From Diphasiastrum complanatum (taxonomy: Eukaryota; Streptophyta; Lycopodiopsida; Lycopodiales; Lycopodiaceae): a stretch of DNA of 64,000 nucleotides. The notes under the pieces are model-generated. The model was not told the origin of the DNA. It was given only the letters and a program-made list of their open reading frames with translations, and did no database searches. This document shows positions 42,861 to 54,600 of this stretch, piece by piece; the stretch's first letter is position 1, and every line of letters begins with the position of its first letter. The position numbers and the translations under genes were made by a program. The stretch covers positions 1,574,854 to 1,638,853 of the forward strand of contig CM055102.1 in the NCBI GenBank assembly GCA_029204225.1, written 5' to 3'.

Positions 42861-43445
42861 ATGGTGGCAGAGCTTGTGTTTCAGGTTATGAAGGAGGAAA
42901 TCAGATCTACCAATGATTTGGTGAAGATATCAAGTCTAGAGCATGCTAGAGAGGATTCTACACCAAAATCGGATTTTTTGCTTTTGTAGATTGGATCTTT
43001 TGTAGATCAAAACACTAAATAGGTCAATATACTTGTTCAATTCCATTTTTGAATTCACATGCTGGATTTGGCCGGTTCAGCCTAAGTGGTGGCTTATAGA
43101 TTGCATATCAAATTTTCAGCATTTGCATGTAGATTTGGAATAGTCAATTTTTTGTGATTTTGTCAAAACCCTAATTTTGATTGGATCTCTAGATAGTGAG
43201 GTTGCTGGACTTCATTTGAGTGTGTTTCAATCTTAGGAAGTGGCAAAAGTCATTAGATTGAGGATAGATCATAGGTTGATCAAGATTCCATGATTCTATG
43301 TGTTGATTTGCTTGGATAAGTGCTAGAAGAGAATTTGTGAGATAGTTTCAAATCTTGGTGATTTCTTTTGAAAGCATTTGTTGTTGTTCAAAGGAGTGCT
43401 TTGTGCATTGAAACAGGTTGAAAGAGAAGATCAGGTCATTACTAC
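42861..43445 (+). other. Cop5 primer site and leader
   Basis: 42861-42872 TGGTGGCAGAGC directly follows the LTR; it is the tRNA-Met site with two mismatches (GG for AT). The leader to 43445 is T-rich and non-coding. Confidence 0.7.
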
Positions 43446-44774
43446 ATGGCAACCTCAATTGGAGTCATGTTGGAAGCCAATGATAGGCTTACCTCAAGTA
43501 ACTATTCATTATAGAAAGTGAGGATGGAGTCACTTCTTGAGATGAATGATGTTTTGGATATTGTTGTAGGTTTGGAGGAGAGACCAGCATCACAACAAGA
43601 TGACAAGAGGGCCAAGAAGGCTCTACACATGATAAAGATGAATGTTACCAATGAACTTCTCAAGGAAGTTGGTAAGTGCACATCATCTTTGGAAGCTTGG
43701 AATTCATTGAAGAAGCTTTATGAATCCAAGTCTACTTCTAGAGTGTTGACTCTAAGAAGGCAAATCTTTTCTTGTTTGCAAAAGAATGAAGAAAGTCCAA
43801 GTACTTTTGTTTTGAGAATGAAAGCATTGAACGATGAGTTAGCTTGGATAGATGAAAGCATTAAGGAAGGAGAGCTTATTCAAGTGATTCTTAATGGCTT
43901 GTTGGATGCTCATAATAACATTGTTCAAAGTATTGCTATTCAAAAGACTTTGCCAAGTTTGATGGATCTTCAAGAGATCTTGATCAATGAGGAATATAGG
44001 CTTCAAGCAAGAGGTGGATCTACATCGACACTTCAAGAGGATGCTATGTTCACAAAGGGCAAAACCAAAAGTAAGTGGTCTAAAGGGCAAGATCAAGTGG
44101 ATGCTTCTTCAAGTGGCAAAAAGAAGGATAGATCAAAGCTCAAGTGCTTCTATTGTGGCATCAAAGGACACTTTGCAAGTGAGTGCTACAAGAAGAAGAG
44201 AGATCAAGGAGACAAGCAAGGTAATCTTACTCTTGATGAGGATGGTTTGGATGTGCAAGATGCAAATGATGATGCTTTTGTGATGTCTTCATGTATGCTT
44301 GCTAATGATGGAGATCTAGATCCTTGGTGGATTGATAGTGGAGCAAGTTCACACATTACCTTTCACAAAGAGTATTTCACCTCTCTGTTGGCATATGGAG
44401 ATGACAAGAGGGTGATCTACACGGCCAATGATGGTGAGTGTGCAATCAAAGGGATTGGCACAATTCCTATTTCTCTCTCTACAAATAGGAATGTTCATTT
44501 GGAGGATGTCTTGTTTATTCCATCTATTACCAAGAATTTTCTTAGTGTGAGTCAAATGCTAAGTAAGGGCCTCGAGGTGGAGTTTGATGGAGATGCTTGT
44601 TTGATCAAAAGGAAGGATGTCTTGATTGGAAAAGGTAAAAGACAAGGGAAGTTGTTCAAACTTGATGCTTTGTTATTGCTAACCAAGTTGGATGTGTTGC
44701 AAGGGAGCAAATTTCTATTCAAGAGGTTTGGCACAAAAGGATGGGACACCTCAACTTCAAGTCATTGGAGGTAA
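43446..44774 (+). pseudogene. Cop5 gag and protease
   Basis: ATG 43446 (MATSIGVMLEANDRLTSSNY), then TAG at 43512-43514 where relatives have Trp, then open for 418 codons. Counting from 43518: gag core residues 31-160 (ALHMIKMNVTNELLKEVGKC, VLTLRRQIFSCLQ), zinc knuckle CFYCGIKGHFASEC at 210-223, protease active site WWIDSGASSHI at 270-280 (D273) and LFIPSITKNFLSVSQM. A frameshift at about 44735 breaks the chain just before the integrase zinc site. Confidence 0.92.
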
Positions 44775-45892
44775 TGGCAAGGAAGAAGGTTGTGATTGGT
44801 CTTCCAAGTTCCTTAAGTAATGACAAGCAAATTTTTGTGAGTCTTGTGCTTTGTCTAAGTCACATAGACTACCTTATACTAGATCTATTTCTAGCTCTAC
44901 AAAGCCTTTTCAACTTGTACAATCGGATATTCATGGATTTACTACAATTAGCAATAGTGGAGCTAAGATGTATGTAGCATTCATTGATGATTTTAGTAGA
45001 TTTTGTTGGATCTATCTACTAAAGAGCAATGATGAAGTGTATGATGTCTCTGTCAAGTTCAAGAATGCAAGGGAGAACCAATTCTCCACAAAGATCAAGT
45101 GCTTGAGAGGTGACAATGGTGGTGAGTACATATCTGACAAGTTCAAGGCTTTTTGTGATGAGCATGGGATCAAGAGGGAGTATACAACATCAAGGACCCC
45201 ACAACAAAATGGAGTGGCTAAAAGGAAGAATAGAACTTTATGTGAAAGTGCTAAAGCTATGAGGTTAAGTGGTAATCTTGACAAACCATTTTGGGATCAA
45301 GCTTTGTTGTGTGCCAATTTCTTGTGCAATAGGTGGCCGAGTGCTATTTTGGATGGAAGGACACCTTTTGAGATGCTATTCAAGAGGAGGCCGAGTGTCA
45401 ACTTTCTAAGAACCTTTGGATGCACATGCTATGTCAACATTATTGTTGATGATAGGACCAAGGAGGATCCATCTTCAAGAAGAGGTATTTTTGTTGGATA
45501 TAGTGAGGTGAGTAAAGCCTACAAGGTTTACATTCCTTCTACTAACAAAGTGATTGTTGGTAGAGATGTCATTTTTTATGAGGGAAACATTCCAAAGGTG
45601 TCTTCAAGCATGATTGATGGTAAAGTAGATGGATCTAACATTCTTGATGTTGATGAGAAGGATTCTACTTTGGATGGTGGTGATGATGGACCTTCATCAA
45701 GTCAAAAGCCAAGGAGAACATCAAGAGAAAGACAAGTACCTTCAAGGCTCACATATGATCAAAAGGGTAAGCAAGTAGTTTCTGGAAATTATGTTGCTTT
45801 CCTAACCTCTTTGGATGATCCTACAAGTGTAGATCAAGCAAGGAAAGAAGAGGAGTGGATCCAAGCAATGGATCTTGAGTATCGATCTCTTA
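44741..45892 (+). pseudogene. Cop5 integrase with Glu-to-Lys in the catalytic triad
   Basis: WHKRMGHLNFKSLEVMARKK (zinc site, from about 44730), a second frameshift near 44845, then open from 44851: SKSHRLPYTR, QSDIHGF, YVAFIDDFSRFCWIYLL (first Asp), CLRGDNGGEYISDKF (second Asp), TPQQNGVAKRKN. The third catalytic residue is Lys (AAA, 45220-45222) in place of Glu. Then FLCNRWPSAILDGRTPFEML, RTFGCTCYVN, GIFVGYSEVSKAYKVYIPST, VIVGRDVIFYEG and the pre-RT block EEEWIQAMDLEYRSLMKS. Confidence 0.92.
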
Positions 45893-46740
45893 TGAAGAGT
45901 AGAACATCTTTTGGAAGATCTTCTTGTGTACATGGAGCTATGCAAGTGGATGGATGTTATCTTGCTGTAAAATCAAGTAATGGATCTGGAAAACAAATTT
46001 TGTTCAATGACTTTGATGGTCAAGTTGAAGATCAAGAGGTTGATCTCAAAGCGCTTCAACTAGTCAAAAGGGAAGTTGGCAATTTGGAGCTAGTCAAGAG
46101 CATCAAAGGAGAGGTAATTGGCAAAGGTGTTATGGATCTGTTTTTGCAGCATATTAAAGACTCAAGTGAGGTCAAAGGAGCAGCAAGGAAGTGTTTTTCA
46201 AGTTTACTTTACTTGTTCTATCTCATGTTTGAGCAATTTCATGTGGATGTGTGCAAATTGTCAAGATATGGTAAAACTAGCTACATTGTTGAGCATTGTT
46301 TTGATGTTGGATTTGTACTGGCATTCTTGGCTGATTTTGCTGATGGAAATGAAGTTATTGGAGGTTCATTATGTCACTCATACATGGCTAAGTTCTCAAG
46401 TGTTGAGCTACTTAGTGCCAATACTTGGAGATTGTCAATTTTTGGTGAATTCATGGTCATTTTCTTGTGTCAAGTAGATCTTGAAGATAGACTAGTGCAA
46501 ACTACTTGGTTTATGGAGTCATGTGGTGCTGGATTTGCATCATTAATGTACTCACCTACTCATGGATCTCCAAGGTTTGATGGTTTCTTGTGGCAAGATG
46601 AAGATGGAGGCTCATTCATGGAGTATCATGGTGGATACAAGGCAACAAAGGACAAAGGAGGAGGAGACATGCAAACAAAAGTTGATCACTCACATTTATT
46701 GTTTGTTTGCTGTATTTTTCCAGAGAGTTCAGAGTTATAA
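45893..46740 (+). CDS. open non-RT segment in the RT position of Cop5, about 280 codons
   Basis: In frame with integrase, directly after DLEYRSLMKS where RT (W-D/E-L-V) should start, the ORF continues for about 280 codons without RT motifs and stops at 46740. It contains SFGRSSCVHGAMQVDGCYLA, DFDGQVEDQEVDLKALQLVK, FSSLLYLFYLMFEQFHVDV (hydrophobic, possible membrane-like or buried helix), YIVEHCFDVGFVLAFLADFA and DRLVQTTWFMESCGAGFASL. I recognise no family. At about 62% A+T an open run this long is very unlikely by chance, so it was coding when acquired. A captured host sequence or a swap with another element are the main explanations. Confidence 0.6.
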
Positions 46741-46984
46741 GCATGGTGGAATCATTTCATTTACATTCTATTCGATTCTTCATGTTCTAGTCACATTTTT
46801 ACATGTAAAATTGATGTAAGAAATAGTGAAGCATCCCAAGTGGACACTATTCTCTATATCAATTATGGTTGTTTCTATTTTGAGCATTACATGATCATTG
46901 AAAGGAGATATATTCTTAGGAAGAAGATCATTCTTATGATGGATCAAAGTTCTGTTGGCAAAAACTATGCTAGGAGCATTGGAA

Positions 46985-47561
46985 GCTAGGAAAGCGAGTT
47001 TTGAGGTACATCATTGGAACTCGAGATTTTGGCATATTGTATGAGGGATTATCACCTAATCTTTTTGGATTTTCAGATTCGGACTATGCTGGAGATGTAA
47101 TGGATAGGAAATCCATTAGTTCCTATTGTATTTTCATAGGTGATGGAGCTATATCATGGATGTCAAAGAAAGAAGCCACTATCTCATTATCATCTAGTGA
47201 GGCCGAGTACAAAGCTCTTACACATTGCACAAAGGAGATGGTATGGATCAAAAGGATGGTCAAGGATCTTCACTTGCTAGATTTTTCAGAGAGACCAATC
47301 ATCTTTTGTGACAATCAATCAGCCCAAAGAATGGCATCCAATCCTATTTTTCATGCTAGGAGCAAGCATATTGAGATACAATATCATTTTGTGAGGGAGC
47401 GAGTCATTGCAAAGGAGGTGGAGCTTCAACATGTGTCTTCAAGGGAATGTGTAGCTAATATCTTCACCAAAGCATTGGGAAAAGACTTGTTCATGAAGCA
47501 GAGGACTTCACTTGGAGTATTATCAAAGTCTATGCTAAAACTAGTTGAAGAGGGAGTGTGA
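46985..47561 (+). pseudogene. Cop5 RNase H
   Basis: After about 245 bases with stops, copia sequence resumes at KRVLRYIIGTRDFGILYEGL, FSDSDYAGDVMDRKSISSYC (Asp), WMSKKEATISLSSSEAEYKA (Glu), FCDNQSAQRMASNPIFHARS (Asp), KHIEIQYHFVRERVIAKEVE and CVANIFTKALGKDLFMKQR, ending TGA at 47559-47561. All RNase H motifs are intact. The purine tract AGAGGGAG directly precedes the LTR. Confidence 0.92.
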
Positions 47562-48199
47562 AAGATTCAACTAGTTTAATCACATTTTGCTATATTTCCA
47601 TATTTGGCATATTGAGGCCAAAACTTGTTTTAGACTTAGAGGTTGACTTTTCAAAGTTCATTAGTCTAAATTTCATTTGAATAAACACTTTTTGAAAGTG
47701 TGGAAAAGTTAGAATGCAAGTTTGAGTAGATTCAAATTTGAATAGTTGGGTACATTGAATCTAGACCCAAAATTATGAGGGTTAGCATTTTGGTGGGAAA
47801 GCCAAGTGGCCAAATAGGGTTTGGACCTGCTATAAAAGGATGTAACTTGTGGAGAGAGCGATCTTCTCTCTTCTGTATCTCATTTCATGCTTATACATGG
47901 TTCTCTTGGGTTCTACTATCCATCAGTGCACAATCATGGTGATTGCTTGCAATTCTATGTGTAGATTGATCTATATTTGTTATTTTTGGATCCACACGTG
48001 TGAAATATAGTACTTTTTGTAAGGTCAACAATAGTACTTTTTCATTTCATTCAAGTTTAATCAAGTTCTATTGGTGTTTGCATCTCAAATTGTGTGTAGA
48101 TGTTGATTTTTCTACATTGGTGAAATTGATAGTGTATTTCTCTTTCTAACCAAAGATCATTCAAGTAGATTGGATCTTAAGGATCTGAAATCTTTCACA
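47557..48199 (+). mobile_element. Cop5 3' LTR (643 bases)
   Basis: TGTGAAAGATTC...TCTTTCACA with matching inverted ends. It carries a TATA box at 47831 and CACACGTGTG at 47993-48002. The right neighbour is coiled-coil ORF B. Confidence 0.9.
47831..47839 (+). promoter_or_regulatory. TATA box of the Cop5 LTR promoter
   Basis: TATAAAAGG, the optimal plant TATA form, 275 bases into the LTR, followed by a CT-rich stretch about 35-50 bases on (TCTTCTCTCTTCTG) that fits a plant start site. The U3/R boundary is therefore probably near 47870. Confidence 0.65.
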
Positions 48200-48204
48200 C
48201 AGAC

Positions 48205-49560
48205 CTCACCAAGATGCAGCAAGAGCTTATTCTGATGCAACACGAACGAATAGGGCACCAGGAGATTGCCAAGTTGCAGCAGAAGGAGGAGGGCCTAAAC
48301 AAATATATTCAAAGCCTCTCCAAAGTGTTGACGGAGGCCTCCACAAAGGTGCGAGAGCTTCAAACTGAAGCATCCCAACGACTTGCCCCCATCCAGGCGC
48401 AACTTACACTTTTGGAAGCAGAGAACATGCGCCTGGGGATGGAGGTTAAAGCCTTACAAGATGAGAAGCTCGTCTGGTTAGCACAATCTGCACCAGACAC
48501 AAGGCCGCTTTCCCAATCAGAGATGAATCTTCTACAGCGTCAGGTGTAGATTTATAGCCAAACCTTGAACAACTACCAGGTGGAGTTCAATAAGTATCGG
48601 ACAAGCGCAACGCAAGAGCTCGCCCAAGCCAAGCAAGCCCTCAAGGCATGCCAGAAATACATGGAAACGAAGGCCCAGCCCTCCCCCGTGGTAATTCCAC
48701 CGCCACCTAATTTTGACGCTACACAGGCTAGTACCAGCCAAGATCAGAGCCAGCAGGCAACCAAGGCACAACCACCAGCCAGGGCCCAACAACATCATCC
48801 AGAGGGTCACGAACGGTATCTGTCAGCTGGGCCTTCTGAAGATCGAAATCCGTGGAGGAGAACATCCCACGAGTCATGAAGAGACGGCTGACAGTTATCA
48901 TTCTCAGCTCAGACCATCAAGAAAAAAGAACTGCAAGCCTTACCCGCCCTCCAACCACAACCGTAGTGGCGCCAGTAGTTATTTGAGAGAGACCCTCGGC
49001 CATCAGGGCTTACGTGACGAGTCTGCAATAGATACAGGTGAACGCACATTTTATGCCATGTCCAAGAAGATCCAAATGGGTGGAATGCGACACTCCTCTA
49101 GACAGACCACACTCAACAATTTCAACTGGCCAATCATCAAATCCGAGTATGGGTGGACAATGGATGTAGACGCTAGAAGGGCTCTCTCCGCATTCGCCAG
49201 CCACTACATCAATTGCCCCGATCCCACAATCCGCGCGGCAGCCACTTACGCCCAGGACTTGGATTATTTAATGGGCATTGCAACAAAATGGGATGATTCC
49301 CTTCCCTCCATATTTTTTGATCCAAATAAGGCACTCGCTTCCGACAAAGTCAAAGACCAGCTGCCAGTCGCTCGCGTATATTATCGAGCTGCATTCCTTG
49401 GTGATCCCTGGATGAAACGATTCCAAGCATGGATGGATCAGGAATGATTGATAGGAGTTCACAAGTCCTTCCACATGCCAAAGGACTCAAAGAAACTGGA
49501 CCGTCTCAACTTCATGGAAGACGTTATGGGATATCTCATCCACCATAGGTGGTCCAAGAG
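48205..49560 (+). pseudogene. coiled-coil ORF B with FFDPN/ARVYYRAA domain
   Basis: The frame from 48214 encodes a long coiled coil (QQKEEGLNKYIQSLSKVLTE, LTLLEAENMRLGMEVKALQD), a TAG at 48547, then YRTSATQELAQAKQALKACQ and a Pro/Gln-rich part. A frameshift at about 48850 leads to a Lys/Arg-rich segment and the C-terminal domain (49100-49447): MDVDARRALSAFASHYIN, PDPTIRAAATYAQDLDYL, WDDSLPSIFFDPN, KVKDQLPVARVYYRAAF. The domain is homologous to the end of ORF C. Function unknown. It lies just upstream of a gypsy LTR tip (49620), so it occupies the 3' extra-ORF position of a gypsy related to Gyp4; the N-terminus is cut by the Cop5 LTR. Confidence 0.7.
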
Positions 49561-49619
49561 AACGCTTTACTAAACAGACAGAGTGCCTAGGGACCGGCAC
49601 TACTTCAGGCCGTGGGTCC

Positions 49620-49664
49620 TGTTGGGGGTATTCCCAACAAAGTGTAAATAAATAAAATCCTCCA
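49620..49664 (+). mobile_element. 45-base gypsy LTR tip
   Basis: Begins TGTTGGGGGTATTCCCAACA and is identical over 45 bases to the LTR start at 61383-61339 on the minus strand. Sequence departs at 49665, so only the tip remains. GTTGGG...CCCAAC forms a short terminal hairpin. Confidence 0.82.
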
Positions 49665-49689
49665 CATTCCCTGGACTGAAAGACGAAAG

Positions 49690-50160
49690 AGGCCATGAGA
49701 TCTTCACATTGTTGTCTATTCAAGAGGGAGATCGAGGACAGTCATCAAATCAGAATGCAGGACCCCAGACTCTAGAGCAGCAAGAAGCATAAAATCGACT
49801 CCACGAACAAGAAATGTTTGAGAAACGACGAAATGAACCTCGAAGGTCAACAAGACAAAGAAGACCTCCAGACCACCATTTTGACAATTTTCAATGGAGC
49901 AAAGACATGCAGTTCGAGTACTGCAGCTTCACAGAAGAGCCAGCTACATACCAAGAAGCTATCCAGAGTCCAGAAGGAGAATTTTGGAAACATGCAATGT
50001 CTAAAGAGATCGAGTCGATGGGGCAAAATGAGGCATGGACATTAGAGCCACTGCCAGAAAACAGAAAAGTAGTCGACTGCAAGTGGGTGTACAAGAAAAA
50101 GCTGAAATCAGATGGCACCATTGGCCGCTACAAAGCAAGGCCTGTCGCAAAGGGCTACAC
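49690..50160 (+). pseudogene. copia pre-RT and RT start, plus strand
   Basis: Frame 49814-50150: basic RRNEPRRSTRQRRPP, then TYQEAIQSPEGEFWKHAMSK, EIESMGQNEAWTLEPLPENR and CKWVYKKKLKSDGTIGRYKA, ARPVAKGYT. The last is RT motif 1 of copia (W-V-F/Y-K-x-K). It is cut off at about 50160 before the first catalytic Asp. Flanks belong to other elements. Confidence 0.85.
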
Positions 50161-51100
50161 GTTGTTTACTGAAGAATCTGAACCTATACACAGATTCAGA
50201 TCTGCATGTCTACGTGCACAAACGTTGTAGTATAATCATCCAGCCTGTCAGAGGATGACTGCAGGGTCTCGACACTTTGTTGTTTATGAATAAGCACTTG
50301 CCAATGGAATAATTAACTCTGTTATGAAGCAAGCCATGGTGAACAAAGTCATATTTGCAACGCGACACGGTTGCTCAGATTTCAAGATCCTAAGGCTATA
50401 ACCGAATTTAAGGAAACTAATCTACTTGCAAAACCAGAACTACTCTAAATATGATTGAAAAGCATAGACAAGAAACAAGAAACAAATCTACAGCATGTTA
50501 GAAGTCCAAGAATCAAGAAACCAACTAGTCTTTTGATTCTTGGACACCCAAGAACATCAAGAACTGCATTGTAGAGAGATATGCAAGAATCACACCACAG
50601 ATCCAACCTATTTAGTTTACTTGAATGCTGATTACTACAAGATTCCACAAGCAAGAACCGAATGCTAATCCACAACTAAACAAGAAACAAGAACCTAGTT
50701 AATCCACAATGCAAAGGAATCAAGCATGCTCATAGAAATATCACTCAAAATCATTGCCATGAACAAGGAGCTAAGCTATCATCAAGAACTCGTGGAGGAT
50801 CCTCTTTATTTGTTCAAGAGAACTTGACAATACAATCAAAGCTCCATCACAAGAGAGGGGGGCCCTTAAATAAGCAAGAAGGCTGCCCATGTGGAGCCAA
50901 TGTGGCAATTCCACTAAATTAGAATTACATGTGGAATTTGCCCTTCCACTAAAGGTCATCATCAAAAGGTGGCTCACTCTAACTAATTTAAGGGGGGTCT
51001 ACCTTTATTTACAATGCCTAGGAAACATTACTAGCTCCTATATGGTCATTCCTTCTTTGGGATACACCATGTAGGCTCACATAGTTACTCATTGTCTTCC
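50161..51100. other. no gene recognised
   Basis: AT-rich, A-rich on the plus strand with many CAAGAA(A/C) repeats. It may be the distal part of the Gyp4 3' LTR (minus orientation). ORFs here (61-76 aa) are not supported. Confidence 0.4.
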
Positions 51101-51640
51101 TAGCTAGTATTTCTAGAAACACTCAAAGAGGAAGCACTTATGCTAAAATGGGACTAAAATGACAAGAACTTAAGCAAATATACATACTACACAAAGTCAC
51201 ACTAAATTTAGCCAAACACCAAAATTACCACAAGTGGACCCAAAATGGCAGCACTTAGCTCTCATACATTAAGGATACAAATTACATAGAAGGGACTTCT
51301 CTTTATAGAAACTTGTGGAGTGTCCTTTCCACATTTACTTATGGGACTAGGAATTTCAAGTCTCAATATAGAATGCAAGTTCTTTTTAGAATCTTGACAG
51401 TGACTTTTGCATACTTTTTTAAGTCTAAGTTTAAACCTCAAGACTTGCAAAAATTGGTTTCATGCCCCCTAGTGACTAATGGCACCACAAGTTGGACTTA
51501 TGCACACAGGGTGTCATACTTGGGGCCTAATGTAACTTATCTACTGACGGCTCTTCAAGATGGGCTTATACACGTAGGATGCCATGCTTGGGCCATTAAT
51601 TATGCAAAATTGATATTTACATTAGTTTCATCCCTGTAAG
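51101..51640 (-). mobile_element. probable Gyp4 3' LTR, diverged
   Basis: Lies directly after ORF C in minus order. Minus-strand AAGCATGGCATCCTACGTGT near 51580 matches AGGGCATGGCATCCTGCGTG in the LTR at 61305, with similar spacing from a GGGCC motif. The start TGTTGGGGG is not preserved, and the left boundary is unknown. Confidence 0.5.
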
Positions 51641-54600
51641 GTACTACTTTCCTGAGTTCTCCCAAGCTCCATTGAAATGCCCCTTGGGCCATGTATTCCG
51701 GCCCCACACTCCCCTGTTGCTAAATGGTTGCCATTCCCATGGCAATTCACTTGAATAGGGCTTCCTGTAGCTCGGCATCCTGCGCTTCAATAGTCTTGCG
51801 GATTTCCTGGATGAGTTTTTCGTAACCCTGCAGTGCTTGGGCTCATATAGTGTTGTCATCCTTGAGAGGCCCGAACACATGGGAGCTATGGGGCAACCAT
51901 TGGGAGCGTTGCCACTCTTCCACTCGTGCTGCATGTTGGGATGCCGTCATTGCTGCTCGGTAATAAATTCTTGCCATGGTTAGCTGGTCCTTTCGTTTAA
52001 GACTAGGGAAAGGGGTGTTGGGATCGAAAAACAAGAGACCCAAGGAGCGATCCCAATGGAATTCGAGAGTACTAAGGAAAGTAAGTTCCTTGCAGTTGAG
52101 CACCGCTTGCCGCACCGTGGAATCAACCGATTGGTGATACCTGTGATGAAACTGCTCCAAGGCGTACTGGAAATTTGCTTGGTCCTTCCAAGTCCTGGAG
52201 TTTGGAATGATAGGCCAGTTTGGTGGTGCACTGGCATCCTCCTATTTTTCGAGCCACGTTGCTCACCTGGGGAAGGGTAGACAGCGGGGATTCACGTGCA
52301 GATACCTGAGAATATGAAAATATTCGTCCAGGACCTTTTTGTCATCCTTGAAGAGGACATTGCGCCATATGGGTTGGAGTGCCAGTTGCGCGATGATCTG
52401 TTCTTTCTTGCCTTTGATTTCAGCTGCGAAGCATGGCAACACATACCCCCCTCGCATCTCGTCTTCTGGATAAGTGGCCTCATACTCTTGGATTAATTCT
52501 TCCAGTGACTGTGGTTTTTTAAATATAGTTCTGGCTCTAGGTGGGGTTATGCCGTGGCTTGGCCTTGTTGTGTGTCAACCACCAGGGGACAGAAGGCCCG
52601 GTGTGGCGGCAACCGCAGATGGGTCTTCCTCAATACTGTGTGCAATAGAAAAGGACACATCAAAGTCAACATGGGCCGGGTTGGAGGCTTGTGTGTTGGC
52701 TGGTGGGGTGCTTTGAGGTGTGAGGTTCTCTGGTCGCAAGCAAAGCATCAAGCTATTTTTCTAGCTCTGCGTTCTGTTTCTCCAGTCCAATAATTACCTC
52801 AATGAATGGTTGGGTATATTCAGAGTGTTGAGCTTCAAAATTCTGCAACATTGTATGACAAGTCTGAAGTTTGGCTAAGAGCTCATTGTATGTTTCTGAG
52901 GGATCGAAGATGAATTTGGTTGCAGTGGAACTGAATGATAGAAATCAATCGTTTGTTTTTGGTCGTCGCACATTTTTTTCCAGGTTTTGATGACCGCTTC
53001 TTTTCCAAGAGTTATATTGATTTGGCATGAGGTCCGCTGCTTTTCTGCCTAGAGTTGGGTGTCATGGTGTTTCTGTGCCTATTGCAATGTTGAGGCCAGT
53101 TGTTGGTGTGATTGGATGCTAGAACGCATTGCATCCATTTCTTGTTGCATCGTGGCCATCTGCTTCCTTGCGTGATCAGCTTTTTGTTGCAATTGCTGGT
53201 TGTGGAGCTCAAGGTCCTGTTGAGCTTTCATTGCTGACTCCGCTCGGCGATGGTGGTGGAGTCGATCTTGCAACAACCAGTTGAGATCCCTGATCAGGCC
53301 GTGCGCATGAGAAAGTGCACTGGCTACTGGGACATCAACCTCCTCTGGTGGCTTGCCAAAATCTAGGATCGTGTGGATGGCTCTAGATGGGGCTGCTTGA
53401 GCTTCTACGTTCTGAGGCAGATTTTTATCGTACACATCGGGGGGGTCGGCTCCATCAGGGTATCCCGTATAGGTGTGTGTGGGCGACCCTTCTCCTTGAT
53501 CAAGAATGATAATCTCTTCCCCTTGAGTGTCTGGAGCCTCTTTGGAGGTATCTGCTACCACGGTATCTTTAGGCTGATCTTCGATAGTTGTGTGCCTTGG
53601 TGGTGAGTTGATCTCTCTTGGAATCTGGGATAGAGGGGGAAGTTTAAAAGATGGCTTCCACTTGAGTAGCTCCTGGAGTCGGCTACTCTGCCTTGAAGGG
53701 CTAGTTGGAATAGCCGTTGCTGCTGCTGGTGATGCTGCTTCATCCATTAGTATGGATTTCAACTGCATGGCAAAAGGATGTTTGGGCGAGTTGGGTGCAG
53801 CTTGGACTGCTGCTTGTGTCGAAAGGTGTTGGATTGCTTGCTGCCAATCCTTATCCTCTGGCATGGACTTCTTAGATTTTGCCTTAGAAGACGTGGCCTC
53901 AATGTGGGATTCTGCCGGAAAGTCCATTGAAGGATCAATTAGGTCGCCCGCTTGGTGTATTGCTAATTGAGTGAGAAGTGGTCCCACCGTAGTCTGCTTC
54001 TTTGGAGAGAGAAGGGCCTTAAAATTTTCTTCTTGGACTAGGTGAGCCCAACTATACTTGTATCCATCTGGCTCAGTAATAGCAGCTAGTAGGTACATAA
54101 AGAAGGTCATTGAAATGCGAGCCTTTCTTGACCTTGCCACCTCAAAAAAGTTGACTACGAAGGTAGTATCTCCTTGAAGAACTTCATGAACGATGGCTTC
54201 AAGTAATAGGCCATCATTCGTGCGCCATGCCTTTTAAGTAATGTCCATATACTTTTCGATTTTCACGGCCCTTGTCTTGTGTGTGGACATGCGCCTTGGC
54301 CCGTCAGGAATGCCAATTGCCATAAGAGCTTCTGTGGCAAATGAGACGGTGTGTGTCACTTGGTTCAGCCTATACTTGAAGCTCGGAATATCCTGAACAG
54401 TTGAGCGGAATGCATATTCCACAATGATCGTGAATTGGCGTATAGGAGGAGAATAGTCTTGAAATCCGTAGGTCTTCAATAGGGGCTCCCTTGATTTCCA
54501 CCATTTCCGTGTCTCGTAGGGTTTTGGCACCGGGAGGAGTTCTGGTATGGCCAGCTTTTCTCCATCATTTCATCATCTGATGCGTGTAGAGTGAGATCCT

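Larger units (their letters stand above)
42779..48199 (+). mobile_element. Cop5: copia element with RT replaced, plus strand
   Basis: Partial 5' LTR (82 bases), primer site, leader, gag-protease, integrase, an open non-RT segment of about 1.07 kb, RNase H, polypurine tract and a full 643-base 3' LTR. The 5' LTR has lost its first roughly 560 bases, so no target duplication can be tested. No YxDD motif exists between integrase and RNase H. Confidence 0.9.

Noticed and set aside
43839-45284. Minus ORFs of 65-90 aa
   Set aside because: Shadows of Cop5 gag, protease and integrase on the plus strand.
48532-48810. Minus ORF of 92 aa
   Set aside because: Antisense to ORF B coiled coil; hydrophobic composition is the reverse reading of Ala/Gln codons.
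53373-53970. Plus ORFs of 77 and 126 aa
   Set aside because: Antisense shadows of the long minus frame of ORF C.
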